64,000 nucleotides of DNA from Rhodophyticola porphyridii (GCF_003688285.1 NZ_RCNT01000004.1:248001-312000); one strand, 5' to 3'. Numbered from the stretch's first letter, positions 48,966 through 61,672 are shown. The notes: generated from the letters alone by a model not told the origin. A program made the numbers and translations.

Positions 48966-50207
48966 TTACTGCGCCGGGACGTAGCGCTGCAAGGCCACAC
49001 GGATCACGCCGGAATAGCTTTCCGAATACTGCGTCACACCCAACATATAGGTGCCGGGATTGACCTGCACGGTCAGCTGGCTGTTCAGCGAGTCGCCCGC
49101 GTCATCGTTGAAATCGATCATCCTGCCGACCCCGTCGAAAAGACGGATCACCGGATCGCTGTCGCTGATCTCGATCGCGTCGATCAGCACCAGACCGCCT
49201 GCGGGCACGCTGAAACTGAACCACACCGCATCGCTCCCGACGACCTGATCCATGACCAGGCTGGTCTGCAACACGCCCAGATCGGTGATCGGATAGCTGC
49301 CGCCAATGGGCGGGCTGGCCTCGCCGGTGGCGAACATCTCCTGCATCGCGGCCGCCGGATCGTAGCCCCGGACCGAGACGGTCACCGGCTGCGTGTCGTC
49401 GGACAGGGACCGCATCGCGATGCAGTAATTTCCCGCCGGCAGCGGGTCGGTGAAATCCACGCGGGAGTTCAGCCCGTCATAATCGTCGTTTTCCGCCAGA
49501 AGCGTGCCCTGTCCGTCATAGATGTAGATATACGGATCCGCAGATGGGTTTTCAGCCCGAATGCTCAGCGCCTGCGGCGCGGACAACGAGAAGCGGTAAT
49601 ACGGCGTGCCGGCGATGGAGTTCGTGGCCGTCACACCCTCGCCCAGCATCGCGTCGACCGCGCCTGCGCCAAGCGGCGTGGCCGGTGTATTGGGCAGGCA
49701 GGGGTCGATGCCCGCGAAATCGGCGATGCCGCCACCCCAGCCCGGGGTCAGCGCCTCGTGTTCGGCCCGGCCCACCCGCAGATCGGCGACCACGGCGCCG
49801 CCGCCGAAGGCGCGGGTCGACACGCAATAGGTACCCGGTTGCAGCGCGATGTCGCCGCGGGAGGCGAAATTGCCGCCGCTGTCGTCATCGGTCAGGATGA
49901 TCGTGCCCGCCTCGTCGCGGATGTCGATGACCGTATCGCCCCCGGCGTTCGGGTTGGCCTCGATCCGGTACTCGCCCGCGCTGCTGACGGAAAACAGCGA
50001 AACGGTTTCTCCGCCCGGCGGCACCATCAGCCCGGTCTGGTCAATGAACGTGTCCGATGTGGAGATATCCGAGGCCTCGGGCGAGCCGCCGACCCATAAC
50101 CCCTGGGCGCCGACGCCGCCGCAAAGCTCGGCGTTCTGCGCCATGGCGGGCAACGCCGACGCCGCGAGGATCGCGCCTGTCAAAAAGGTGCCAGTTCTGA
50201 AATTCAT
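48966..50207 (-). CDS. Secreted protein with PPC-like beta-sandwich repeats
   Basis: 413 residues. A signal peptide with cleavage after PAMA|QN is clear. Three related beta-rich segments follow, each with the GEYRIEANPNAGGDTVIDIRD / YRFSLSAPQALSIRAENPSADPYIYIYDGQG / VWFSFSVPAGGLVLIDAIEISD pattern of bacterial pre-peptidase C-terminal (PPC-type) domains. Asp/Asn-rich loops in them are common in calcium-binding modules. There is no peptidase domain. Export to the periplasm or cell surface is predicted; function is unknown. It is divergent from the TRAP permease (252 bp between starts) and lies between that permease and its binding protein. Confidence 0.7.
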   Translation of the reverse strand: MNFRTGTFLTGAILAASALPAMAQNAELCGGVGAQGLWVGGSPEASDISTSDTFIDQTGLMVPPGGETVSLFSVSSAGEYRIEANPNAGGDTVIDIRDEAGTIILTDDDSGGNFASRGDIALQPGTYCVSTRAFGGGAVVADLRVGRAEHEALTPGWGGGIADFAGIDPCLPNTPATPLGAGAVDAMLGEGVTATNSIAGTPYYRFSLSAPQALSIRAENPSADPYIYIYDGQGTLLAENDDYDGLNSRVDFTDPLPAGNYCIAMRSLSDDTQPVTVSVRGYDPAAAMQEMFATGEASPPIGGSYPITDLGVLQTSLVMDQVVGSDAVWFSFSVPAGGLVLIDAIEISDSDPVIRLFDGVGRMIDFNDDAGDSLNSQLTVQVNPGTYMLGVTQYSESYSGVIRVALQRYVPAQ

Positions 50208-50459
50208 GTCTCGTCCTCTTCACTTCTGAAAGGCGGCGTGCACGCGCCCGACGCTACAAAGACTAGCCCGCCCGCTCCGCCGCTGGCCAGTGGAATACGC
50301 CGCCATCTTTCCCCTTTTTTCGGGCGCTCTCCGGGTCGATCTTCCACGGCGCTGTCGAAACTGTTTGTTGCAATGCCCCGCGCAGCAAGACAAAAAGGCG
50401 GGCACGGGTGTTCCGATGCACAATCGCAGGGGCCCCGTCGTCGATCAGGGGGGCTACAC

Positions 50460-52964
50460 ATGACCGAGACCAGCGCGCAGACCGAGGGCCCGGTTCTTGC
50501 CGAAGGCGTCGATGAAGAGCCGATCGAGCAGAACCGGCGGTTGTATCACGGCAAGGCCCATCTTCTGGTTGCCATACTGTCCACGGTCTATGCCGGGTTT
50601 CACATCGCCGCGTTGAACGGCCTGTCGATCGAGACGATGACCGGGCTCGACCTGCCGTTCCTGCCGCAATTCCCCATGGAAACCTGGAATTTCCGCATCG
50701 TACATATCGCGGGCGCTCTCGCGCTCGGGTTTCTGCTGTTTTCGGCCCGGATGTTCGGCGACGACACGAACCGCCGCGCCGGGCTGCCATCGCTGGCCGG
50801 GCTGGCGCTGCTGATCCCGGCCTTCATCGCCATGTTCACCACCTTTCAGTTCATCGCGCTGGTCAGTTCCGACACGCTTCCCGAAATGGGCGGATTGCCC
50901 ACATGGCCAGCTTTCGAAGGCACCGATATCTACGCGCAGGAGGTCACGTGGTTCGGATTGCCGCTGTTGATCGCGACCTTCGGCGCGATCCTGCTGAGCT
51001 GGATCGAACGGCGCGACCGTGGCCAGTTCGCCACATCCGATATCGTGCTTGCGGTCTGCGCAGTCGTCGTGGCGCTTTATCTCGTGCCGGTCTATTCCAC
51101 GGCGGCGCGCAATTCCGTGGGCACCCCCTTCGTGCCGATCGGCGTGGCCTTCGCGGCAACGGCGGGCGCCGCGCTGATCCTTGAGCTGACCCGCCGCGTC
51201 GCGGGTCTGGCGCTGGTCGTCATCACCGCCATCTTCCTGGTCTACACCTTCAGCGCGCATCTCCTACCCGGCATTCTTGCCGTCCAAAGCCCCTTCACGT
51301 GGCAACGCTTCTTCGGCTTCGTCTATACCGATGCGGGCATTCTGGGACCGACAACGGCGGTATCCTCGACCTACATCATCCTGTTCATCATCTTCGCGGC
51401 GTTCCTGCAGGCCTCCAAAGTGGGCGACTATTTCGTGAATTTCGCCTTCGCGGCTGCGGGCCGCGCACGGGGCGGCCCCGCCAAGGTGGCGATTTTCGCC
51501 TCGGGCCTCATGGGCATGATCAATGGCACTAGTGCGGGCAACGTGGTGGCAACGGGCTCGCTCACCATTCCGCTGATGAAAAAGGTCGGCTATCACAAGA
51601 AAACCGCAGGCGCGATCGAGGCTGCCGCCTCCACCGGCGGTCAGATCATGCCGCCGATCATGGGCGCGGGCGCCTTCATAATGGCCGAGATCACGGGCAT
51701 TCCCTATCAGGAGATCGCGATTGCCGCGATCATCCCCGCCATCCTCTATTTCGTGTCGATCTATTTCATGGTGGATTTCGAAGCCGCGAAACTGGGCATG
51801 CGCGGCATGCGCGAGGATGAACTGCCCAAGTTCCGCGACATGGTGCGCCGTGTCTTTCTGTTCCTGCCGATCATCATTCTGATCGCGGCGCTCTTCATGG
51901 GCTATTCCGTGATCAGGGCCGGCACGCTGGCGACCGTCGCGGCCATCGTGGTCAGTTGGGCCGTACCGGAGCATTTCTCGATCAAAGGCAAAGGGGCCTG
52001 GTCCGTCCAGCGCGTGCTGGTTCTGGCCATCACCGCGCTTACAGTCCTCATGACCATCACCTGGTTCCTGACGCCGGCCGCCGAGCCGACTGTCGGGCCG
52101 TCGGAAACCGGGGCGCTCCTGCGCAGACTGGCCGAGATCACCGGCGTCGTCATCGCGGCGGGCTTCGTCTATATCTCGGTGCTGGAGTTCTCCAAGCCCG
52201 ACAGCGTCGTCGGCCTTGCAGTCAGAGGGACGATCCGCGCGCTGGAACTCGCGGGCGTCATGTCGATCCAGATCATCGCCGTCTGCGCCTGCGCCGGCAT
52301 CATCGTGGGCGTCATCAGCCTTACCGGGGTGGGCGCGCGGTTCTCCTCCGTGCTGCTCGATCTTGCCGGGGTCAGCCAGATCCTGGCGCTGTTCTTCGCC
52401 ATGTGCATCGCGATCCTGCTTGGCATGGGCATGCCGACAACGGCGGCCTATGCGGTGGCCGCCTCGGTCGTGGCGCCCGGCTTGATCCAGCTTGGCATTC
52501 CTACGCTAACAGCGCATTTCTTCGTGTTCTATTTCGCCGTGGTTTCGGCCATCACGCCACCCGTGGCGCTGGCCAGTTACGCCGCCGCGGGGATATCCGG
52601 CGCCAATCCGATGGAAACCTCGGTCGCCTCCTTCAAGATCGGCATTGCCGCCTTCATCGTGCCGTTCATGTTCTTCTACAACTCCGCCATCCTGATGGAC
52701 GGGACATCGCTCGAAGTGGTCCGCGCGGGGCTGACCGCCATATTCGGTGTGTTCCTGCTGTCGGCCGGGGTGCAGGGCTGGTTCCTCGGCGGGCGCACCG
52801 TCTGGTTCCTGCGCCTGGCCCTTGTTCTTGCCGCCCTCTTCATGATCGCTGGCGGATTGGTCACCGATCTGATCGGGGTCGCCATCACCGCCGCCATCTT
52901 CTTCATACAGCGGGTGGTGAAGCCGTCTCCCGATGCGACGATCTCGGTGCGCGGCGCCGACTGA
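50460..52964 (+). CDS. TAXI-type TRAP transporter fused permease
   Basis: 834 residues from the ATG at 50460; upstream frame to 50238 overlaps the divergent promoter. It is the fused 4TM (DctQ-like) plus 12TM (DctM-like) permease of the TAXI type. Recognisable stretches are GLMGMINGTSAGNVVATGSLTIPLMKKVGYHKK, ASTGGQIMPPIMGAGAFIMAE and GMGMPTTAAYAVAASVVAPGL. It works with the TAXI binding protein at 47892, although that gene is in a separate transcription unit. Confidence 0.93.
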   Translation: MTETSAQTEGPVLAEGVDEEPIEQNRRLYHGKAHLLVAILSTVYAGFHIAALNGLSIETMTGLDLPFLPQFPMETWNFRIVHIAGALALGFLLFSARMFGDDTNRRAGLPSLAGLALLIPAFIAMFTTFQFIALVSSDTLPEMGGLPTWPAFEGTDIYAQEVTWFGLPLLIATFGAILLSWIERRDRGQFATSDIVLAVCAVVVALYLVPVYSTAARNSVGTPFVPIGVAFAATAGAALILELTRRVAGLALVVITAIFLVYTFSAHLLPGILAVQSPFTWQRFFGFVYTDAGILGPTTAVSSTYIILFIIFAAFLQASKVGDYFVNFAFAAAGRARGGPAKVAIFASGLMGMINGTSAGNVVATGSLTIPLMKKVGYHKKTAGAIEAAASTGGQIMPPIMGAGAFIMAEITGIPYQEIAIAAIIPAILYFVSIYFMVDFEAAKLGMRGMREDELPKFRDMVRRVFLFLPIIILIAALFMGYSVIRAGTLATVAAIVVSWAVPEHFSIKGKGAWSVQRVLVLAITALTVLMTITWFLTPAAEPTVGPSETGALLRRLAEITGVVIAAGFVYISVLEFSKPDSVVGLAVRGTIRALELAGVMSIQIIAVCACAGIIVGVISLTGVGARFSSVLLDLAGVSQILALFFAMCIAILLGMGMPTTAAYAVAASVVAPGLIQLGIPTLTAHFFVFYFAVVSAITPPVALASYAAAGISGANPMETSVASFKIGIAAFIVPFMFFYNSAILMDGTSLEVVRAGLTAIFGVFLLSAGVQGWFLGGRTVWFLRLALVLAALFMIAGGLVTDLIGVAITAAIFFIQRVVKPSPDATISVRGAD

Positions 52965-53043
52965 CCCTTGGCACGCGAACCCGGACCACATCTCAATCCC
53001 CATCCCCGCCGCGTTGGGCGGGCTCCTTCGGCCTTCGTTTCAG

Positions 53044-54210
53044 ATGCAGCATCTCAGCCAGTCCCCCACCGATCCGGGTTTCGTGCAGAACCCCTACCCG
53101 TTCTATGACCGCGCCCGCCGGGCCGGCCCGCTCTTCCGTTGGACGGAATACGATCTGATCTGCGCCACCACGCATGAGGCCGTGAACACGCTCCTGCGAG
53201 ATCGCCGTTTCGGGCGCGAACCGATCGCACCGCCGCCCGTCCCCGAGCATCTGGAACCGTTTTACGCGGTCGAGGCGCATTCCATGCTGGAACTGGAGCC
53301 GCCGCGCCACACCCGCCTGCGCAGCCTGGTGCTTCGCGCCTTCACCTCGCGCCGGATCAAGGCGCTGGCGCCAGAAATCGCTGCACTGACCCATCAGCTT
53401 GTCGATGCGTTTCCCGAGGGCGAAAGCGATCTTCTCGATACGCTTGCCCGGCCCCTGCCGGTCACGATCATTGCCCGGCTTCTGGGCGTGCCCGAAGCAA
53501 TGGCGCCGGATCTGCTGCGCTGGTCGAATGCGATGGTGGGCATGTATCAGGCCGGTCGCACCCGCGCCGACGAGGACGCCGCCGTCGCCGCGACCGAGGC
53601 TTTCGTGGAGTTCATGCGCGACTATGTCGGCAAGCGCCGTTCGGAGCCCCGTGACGACCTGATCAGCCATCTTATCGCCGCCGAGGAGGACGGAGAGAAA
53701 CTCTCCACCGACGAGCTGATCACCACCTGTATCCTGCTCCTGAATGCCGGGCATGAAGCGACGGTTCATTCCATCGGAAACGGTGTGAAACTCTGCCTCG
53801 AAACCGGCGCACGGCCCGGGGAACACCCCGATCTTCTGGTCGAAGAGGTCCTGCGCTACGACCCGCCGCTGCACCTTTTCACGCGATATGTCTACGAAGA
53901 GGTGGAGGTTTTGGGCCATACCTTCCGTCGGGGTGACGAGGTCGGCCTTCTACTGGCCTCCGCCGGGCGCGACCCTGCAGCCTATGCCGATGCGGACCGG
54001 TTCCTGCCCGACCGCCGGGACGGACCCGCCAATCTGGCCTTCGGGGCGGGCCTGCATTTTTGCGTCGGGGCTCCTCTGGCGCGTCTGGAGATGCAGATCG
54101 CGCTGCCTATCCTGTTCGAGCGCTGCCCGGATCTGCGCCTGATCGCGACGCCGGCCTATGCGGACATCTATCATTTCCACGGGCTCGAGCGTCTGATCGT
54201 GGCCACGTGA
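53044..54210 (+). CDS. Cytochrome P450
   Basis: 388 residues from the ATG at 53044. The I-helix motif is A235-G-H-E-A-T240, the K-helix E268-x-x-R271 (EEVLRY), and the heme-ligand C340 in FGAGLHFCVGAPLAR. The size and motifs fit a soluble class I bacterial P450, which needs a separate ferredoxin and reductase; neither is in the window. It lies 79 bp after the TRAP permease on the same strand, so the imported compound may be its substrate (inference). Confidence 0.9.
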   Translation: MQHLSQSPTDPGFVQNPYPFYDRARRAGPLFRWTEYDLICATTHEAVNTLLRDRRFGREPIAPPPVPEHLEPFYAVEAHSMLELEPPRHTRLRSLVLRAFTSRRIKALAPEIAALTHQLVDAFPEGESDLLDTLARPLPVTIIARLLGVPEAMAPDLLRWSNAMVGMYQAGRTRADEDAAVAATEAFVEFMRDYVGKRRSEPRDDLISHLIAAEEDGEKLSTDELITTCILLLNAGHEATVHSIGNGVKLCLETGARPGEHPDLLVEEVLRYDPPLHLFTRYVYEEVEVLGHTFRRGDEVGLLLASAGRDPAAYADADRFLPDRRDGPANLAFGAGLHFCVGAPLARLEMQIALPILFERCPDLRLIATPAYADIYHFHGLERLIVAT

Positions 54211-54216
54211 TCGGGA

Positions 54217-54247
54217 CGCATTCGCCGGCACGGCGACCGGCGATGCG
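54217..54247. terminator. Hairpin between the P450 gene and the GIN-domain gene
   Basis: CGCAT(T)CGCCGG pairs with CCGGCGATGCG with one bulged base and an 8-base loop. It lies between convergent genes; no U-run follows, so termination is only probable. Confidence 0.4.
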
Positions 54248-54258
54248 CCCTGCGACTT

Positions 54259-55008
54259 TCACTCGAACCGGATGCTGGCGCTGACGCCGCCATCGGTGGT
54301 GCGTGTAGAGGGGTTGCCCAGCACCCGGACAGAGGCACCGGCCCGTGCCTGCACCGCCGCGGATTGATCGGCGTAGCCCAGGGCGCTTGCCCCTGCACGC
54401 GCGGATATCGACAGCGTGCGGCACTCAAACGCGCCCGCGTCCAATCGGGCCCCGGCGCGCACTTGCGCATTCAGATCTGTGCAAGTGCCCGCAAGCTGCA
54501 TGGTGGCACCGCTTTGCACCTGAACGTCCGTTCGGCCGGCCGCGCCTTCGAATTGCAGGCGTGCGCCGGAAGCGACCCGAAGCGAGCTCTCCTCTGCCTC
54601 TACCCCTTCTATGTCAAGCGAAGCACCCGATTGTGCCTCTGCCTCGAAGCGATCCGTCACCGGCACATCCGCGGTTACCGTCGAGCCGGAACGGGATATC
54701 ACCCTCGACAGGACCGGCATCTGGATATCCACCTCGAAGCGATCCTCGTCGTTCAGCGAAGGCTGAAGCCACGGGGTTTCCCGCTCGATCCGCAGAATAT
54801 CTCCGTCCTGCTCTATCACAAGCCGGTCGATATCGCCGCGCCGTGCCGTCGCCTCCACCCGGAACGGGCCCTCGCGCAATGTCGCAACAATACCTTCGGC
54901 CACCTCCACCTGAGTGAAGTCCCTGACCTCGAACATCCTGTCCTGGGCCACCGCACTGCCGGCAATCATGATCGCGGCGGCGGCCCCTAGGCTCAAACGC
55001 ATGAACAT
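54259..55008 (-). CDS. GIN domain (DUF2807) secreted protein
   Basis: 249 residues. A signal peptide (LGAAAAIMIAGSAVA|QD) is followed by a head-GIN domain of the DUF2807 type. It has a repetitive beta-helix: VASGARLQFEGAAGRTDVQVQSGATMQLAG and repeated SGA/AGA turns. These proteins are found in the periplasm or outside the cell; their function is unknown. GGGAG lies nine bases before the start. It is convergent with the P450 gene. Confidence 0.8.
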   Translation of the reverse strand: MFMRLSLGAAAAIMIAGSAVAQDRMFEVRDFTQVEVAEGIVATLREGPFRVEATARRGDIDRLVIEQDGDILRIERETPWLQPSLNDEDRFEVDIQMPVLSRVISRSGSTVTADVPVTDRFEAEAQSGASLDIEGVEAEESSLRVASGARLQFEGAAGRTDVQVQSGATMQLAGTCTDLNAQVRAGARLDAGAFECRTLSISARAGASALGYADQSAAVQARAGASVRVLGNPSTRTTDGGVSASIRFE

Positions 55009-55121
55009 CCCGAGAATCTCCCTGTCTCACAAAATGTGAAAAAGAAGTATGTAAACAGAATTAACATTCAAGAGCCACGGGCGAAATTTTCAAAGCAAGC
55101 GTCCAAGGTCAGGCGCCGGAG

Positions 55122-57977
<2,856 letters not shown>

Positions 57978-58043
57978 CAAGGCCCCCGTTTGCCGCTGGC
58001 TAACACATAGGCGAGCCGGCCTGAGTCTCCAACGAAAATGTGC

Positions 58044-58058
58044 GAACGAAGCAGGAAC
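58044..58058 (-). promoter_or_regulatory. LexA (SOS) box of uvrA
   Basis: GAAC (58044-58047), 7 bases, GAAC (58055-58058), the same GAAC-N7-GAAC form as at 27173-27187. A perfect -35 TTGACA lies just upstream at 58072-58077 on the minus strand, so a repressor at the box would cover the -10 region. Confidence 0.85.
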
Positions 58059-58073
58059 ATGCTGACAGGATTG

Positions 58074-59234
58074 TCAACGCTGCGCAACCCGGCCTCCTAT
58101 CCACAGGATCGAGACGAGCCCGGCGGCCATGATCACCACCGTGATTGCGACCAGACCGGCCAGACCGCCCACCGCCATGGCGGCCGCAAAAATCGGGCTG
58201 CCGGCGGATGTACCGACATTTCCAAGCTGCGCCAGGGCGCCATTGGCCTCCGCCTGGGCCACTGACGTGTCGTTGAGCGCCGGAATTGCCGCAAAGCTCG
58301 CGCCGGGCACCAGGCCAATGCTGACGAATGTCAGAAACGCGAGCCACGGCTGCGCGATCTGGGGCAGCAGCAAGAGCCCCACCATGCCAATCACCGTGGT
58401 GATATAGGACACCCGCAGGATCACGAAGACCGAATACCGCCGCGCCAGCCAGCCCGCCAGGAACGTGCCGCCAAGCGCCGTGAGCGGCAGGACGCTCGCC
58501 ACCAGCGGGACCGGCAGATGTCCCGCCACGAAAGGGGCCAGAAAGGTCAGCAACGCCACGAAAATCAAGGTATGCCAGAAAAATCCGAGCGCGGGGGCCA
58601 GACGGTGCGGATCGGAATAGATCGCCCGGTGGGCGGCGACAAAGCCGGGCCATGGCGTGGAAGACGGGCCGATCGGCGCGACCATCCGCCAGACCAGTGC
58701 GGCCAGCGCCCAGAACGCCAGGCCATGCAGCATCCAGGCGGCCCCCAGTCCCCCGATCCCGACAAGCACCGGAAGGAGAAGGGCGCTGAGCGCGAATGAC
58801 ACGCCGAAGAAGCTGGCCCATAGCGCCATCACCATGGGCTGGTCCCGCAGGCTGCTGATCCGCGCCATGAGCACCGGCGCCGCAACCACGATCGCCAGAT
58901 GCGTGACACCTTCCAACAGCCGCAATCCGATCAGCACCGGAAAAGGCGGCAGAAGGCTTTGAGCCATTGACAGGGCGCCGCCCGTCAGCAGCGCGGTCAG
59001 CAAGACCGGCCTCGGGCCGAACCGCCCCGCGCCCATGCCCGCAACCGCACCCAGAAAGATGCCCGCCACACCCACGGCGGAGACGACGAGCGCCAGAACC
59101 GGCTCGGGCCGGTCATAGGTCGCGCCAAGGGCTTCGAATATCAGGGAAACCTTGCCGAATTGCGCCGCGGCAAACAATCCGGTCACCCAAAGCAGAATAA
59201 CCTGCGCCCAATCCGTCCTGACCCGATGCTCCAT
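58074..59234 (-). CDS. Major facilitator superfamily (MFS) transporter
   Basis: 386 residues from the ATG at 59234; the longer frame to 59441 is not coding. Twelve hydrophobic spans are visible in two six-span halves. An MFS-type GAGRFGPRPVLL segment lies after the second span, where the conserved loop motif is expected. The substrate is unknown. uvrA follows on the same strand; its -35 overlaps the end of this gene. Confidence 0.8.
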   Translation of the reverse strand: MEHRVRTDWAQVILLWVTGLFAAAQFGKVSLIFEALGATYDRPEPVLALVVSAVGVAGIFLGAVAGMGAGRFGPRPVLLTALLTGGALSMAQSLLPPFPVLIGLRLLEGVTHLAIVVAAPVLMARISSLRDQPMVMALWASFFGVSFALSALLLPVLVGIGGLGAAWMLHGLAFWALAALVWRMVAPIGPSSTPWPGFVAAHRAIYSDPHRLAPALGFFWHTLIFVALLTFLAPFVAGHLPVPLVASVLPLTALGGTFLAGWLARRYSVFVILRVSYITTVIGMVGLLLLPQIAQPWLAFLTFVSIGLVPGASFAAIPALNDTSVAQAEANGALAQLGNVGTSAGSPIFAAAMAVGGLAGLVAITVVIMAAGLVSILWIGGRVAQR

Positions 59235-59383
59235 TGCCGCGACATGACAGCGGGGCGCCGGACGGTCAACCACCCCATCGCAGACTTCACAAATGAAGCG
59301 GCGCGGCCTAGCATCCTCTGCATATTCACGCCGTGCGGCAGGCGCGGCATTTGCATTTTTGATATCGAATATGGAGTTTCCCC

Positions 59384-61621
59384 ATGCGCCAGCTTCTGTC
59401 AGCCGTGCTTCTCTCTGTCTGCATCCTGTTGCCCGCCGCACCTGCGGTCAGGGCGCAGGGCGACGAAACCCCCGCCGCCATTCTGGTTCTCGATGCCTCC
59501 GGCTCCATGTGGGGCCAGATTGACGGCATCAACAAGATCGTCATCGCCCGCGAGGTCATCGGCGGGATGCTGCAGGATCTTCCCGTCTCGCAGGCCATAG
59601 GATTGACTGTCTATGGCCACCGGACTCGTGGCGATTGCGCGGATATCGAAACGCTGATCGCGCCGGGTCTGGACACCCGTGCGGCCATCGCTGAGGCGGT
59701 CAATTCGATCAACCCGCGCGGGCGCACCCCGATGACCGCCTCGGTGGTGGAAGCCGCCCGGGCGCTACGGCACACGGAAAACGCCGCCACGGTCATCCTT
59801 GTCTCGGACGGGATCGAAACCTGCGAGGCCGACCCGTGCGCCATCGCTGCCGAGCTTGAGGCGTCGGGCATCGCCTTCACCGCCCATGTGATCGGATTCG
59901 ACGTGGCAGACCCTGAAGCGCGAGCCCAGATGCAGTGCATCGCGGACAACACCGGCGGGCAGTTCCTGACCGCGGACAATGCCGAGGAACTGGCGCAGGC
60001 GCTCGAACAGGTCGCCGTGGCCCCTGCCCCGGTGGCGACGCCGATCACCCTGCGCGCGCTTGTCGAACCCGACATGTCGGCCCCGGTCTCCCCCCTTGAG
60101 TGGACATTGTTTGACGCCGACGGCAACCAGGTTCTCGACCCGACCCGGGCCCCGACACTCACCGCGCAGCTTCCGCCCGGCAGCTATCGGACGCAGGTGT
60201 TGCGCATGGCGCAGGACAGCGAACACGGCGCGAGCTTCACCGTCGAGGAAGGCGTGGCGCAAACTGTCACCATCCTCCTGCCCTTCATTCCGCCAGCCAC
60301 CCATGGGGTCACCTTTACCGCCCGGATCGGTGGCGAGGATGGCCCGCTGATCACGGACCCCGTTCTATGGGATATTCGCCCTGTGCCCGACGACGCGGCC
60401 GAAACCGAAGAAGGTAACGGGCTGATCTTCGATATGGCCAACGGATCCTATACCGTATCGGCCTACTGGACCGTGCAGGAGGTCAGCCAAGAAGTGCAGT
60501 TCATCGTCATCGACGCGGCCCGCGAGATCACCGTGGTGTTCGAGGAACCCGCAGTGACCGCCACGATCGTCGCCCCCGCCTCCGCCATTGCCGGATCGAC
60601 CATCGAGGTCGGGTGGAACGGGCCGGACATGCCCAACGACTACATCGGGATCGGGCAGGAGGGCGCCACTGGCAGCGACGCCTGGCGCAACTACACCTAT
60701 ACGCGCGACGGCAACCCCCTCAGCCTGCTGGCGCCGCCCGAACCGGGCGAGCACCTGATCGGTTATTTCCTGGCCGACGGGCGCGAACGGATCGGCGCGG
60801 CCCGGATCACCGTCACCCCTGTAGAGGCCACTCTGATCGCACCGGAAACCGCGCGCGCCGGAGATACGATCAACGTGGACTGGACCGGGCCGGATTACCG
60901 CAACGACTATATCGGGATCGGCCGCGCGGAGGCGACCGGTTCGGACCGATGGGAGAACTACACCTACACCCGCGAGGGCAATCCTCTGCAACTGCTCGTG
61001 CCCACGGAACCCGGCGATTACGCGATCACCTATTTCCTCGATCAGGACCGAACCCCGCTGACCTCTGTCCCGATCACCGTCACCGCGCTGGAAACCGGCG
61101 TCACCGCGCCCGCCACGGCCATCGCCGGATCGACCATCGAGGTCGGATGGACCGGGCCCGACAACCAGAACGACTATATCGGGATCGGCCGCGCGGAGGC
61201 GACCGGCTCGGACCGGTGGGAGAACTACACCTACACTCGCGAGGGCAATCCTCTGCAACTGCTCGTGCCCACGGAACCCGGCGATTACGCGATCACCTAT
61301 TTCCTCGATCAGGACCGGGCCGCGCAAGCGACCAGCGTCCTGAACGTGACCCCGGTTGGAGCAAACCTGACGGCGCCGGACCGCGCAGAAGCCGGCGCGA
61401 CCATCGAGATCGGATGGACCGGGCCGGATTATCACAACGATTACATCGGGATCGGGCGAGCGGATGCGACCGGCAGCGCGGCCTGGGAGAGCTACGCCTA
61501 CACCCGCGATGGTTCCCCCCTCAGGATACAGGTTCCCGATGAACCGGGCGCCTATGTGATCCGCTATTTCATGTCGCAGGACCGGACCGAACTGGCGAGC
61601 CGGCCTCTGATCGTGGACTGA
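59384..61621 (+). CDS. Secreted VWA-domain protein with four tandem Ig-like repeats
   Basis: 745 residues. A signal peptide (cleavage near VRA|QGDE) is followed by a von Willebrand A domain with the MIDAS motif D37-x-S39-x-S41. The middle has two beta-rich segments. From about residue 390 the protein consists of four 89-residue units (DNA period exactly 267 bp; equivalent points at 60635, 60902, 61169 and 61436), each containing W-x-G-P-D-x-x-N-D-Y-I-G-I-G and a Y-x-Y-T-R segment. Units 2 and 3 are almost identical in DNA, which indicates recent duplication. It is exported and probably binds a metal-dependent ligand; the target is unknown. It lies next to the divergent MFS gene and the convergent lpdA. 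Confidence 0.8.
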   Translation: MRQLLSAVLLSVCILLPAAPAVRAQGDETPAAILVLDASGSMWGQIDGINKIVIAREVIGGMLQDLPVSQAIGLTVYGHRTRGDCADIETLIAPGLDTRAAIAEAVNSINPRGRTPMTASVVEAARALRHTENAATVILVSDGIETCEADPCAIAAELEASGIAFTAHVIGFDVADPEARAQMQCIADNTGGQFLTADNAEELAQALEQVAVAPAPVATPITLRALVEPDMSAPVSPLEWTLFDADGNQVLDPTRAPTLTAQLPPGSYRTQVLRMAQDSEHGASFTVEEGVAQTVTILLPFIPPATHGVTFTARIGGEDGPLITDPVLWDIRPVPDDAAETEEGNGLIFDMANGSYTVSAYWTVQEVSQEVQFIVIDAAREITVVFEEPAVTATIVAPASAIAGSTIEVGWNGPDMPNDYIGIGQEGATGSDAWRNYTYTRDGNPLSLLAPPEPGEHLIGYFLADGRERIGAARITVTPVEATLIAPETARAGDTINVDWTGPDYRNDYIGIGRAEATGSDRWENYTYTREGNPLQLLVPTEPGDYAITYFLDQDRTPLTSVPITVTALETGVTAPATAIAGSTIEVGWTGPDNQNDYIGIGRAEATGSDRWENYTYTREGNPLQLLVPTEPGDYAITYFLDQDRAAQATSVLNVTPVGANLTAPDRAEAGATIEIGWTGPDYHNDYIGIGRADATGSAAWESYAYTRDGSPLRIQVPDEPGAYVIRYFMSQDRTELASRPLIVD

Positions 61622-61640
61622 TCCGGCAAGCCGAGAACGA

Positions 61641-61672
61641 AAGGGGGCGGCCACCAGCGGCGCCGCCCCCTT
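61641..61672. terminator. Bidirectional terminator between the VWA gene and lpdA
   Basis: 11-bp perfect arms AAGGGGGCGGC (61641-61651) and GCCGCCCCCTT (61662-61672) with a 10-base loop, between two convergent genes. Confidence 0.75.
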
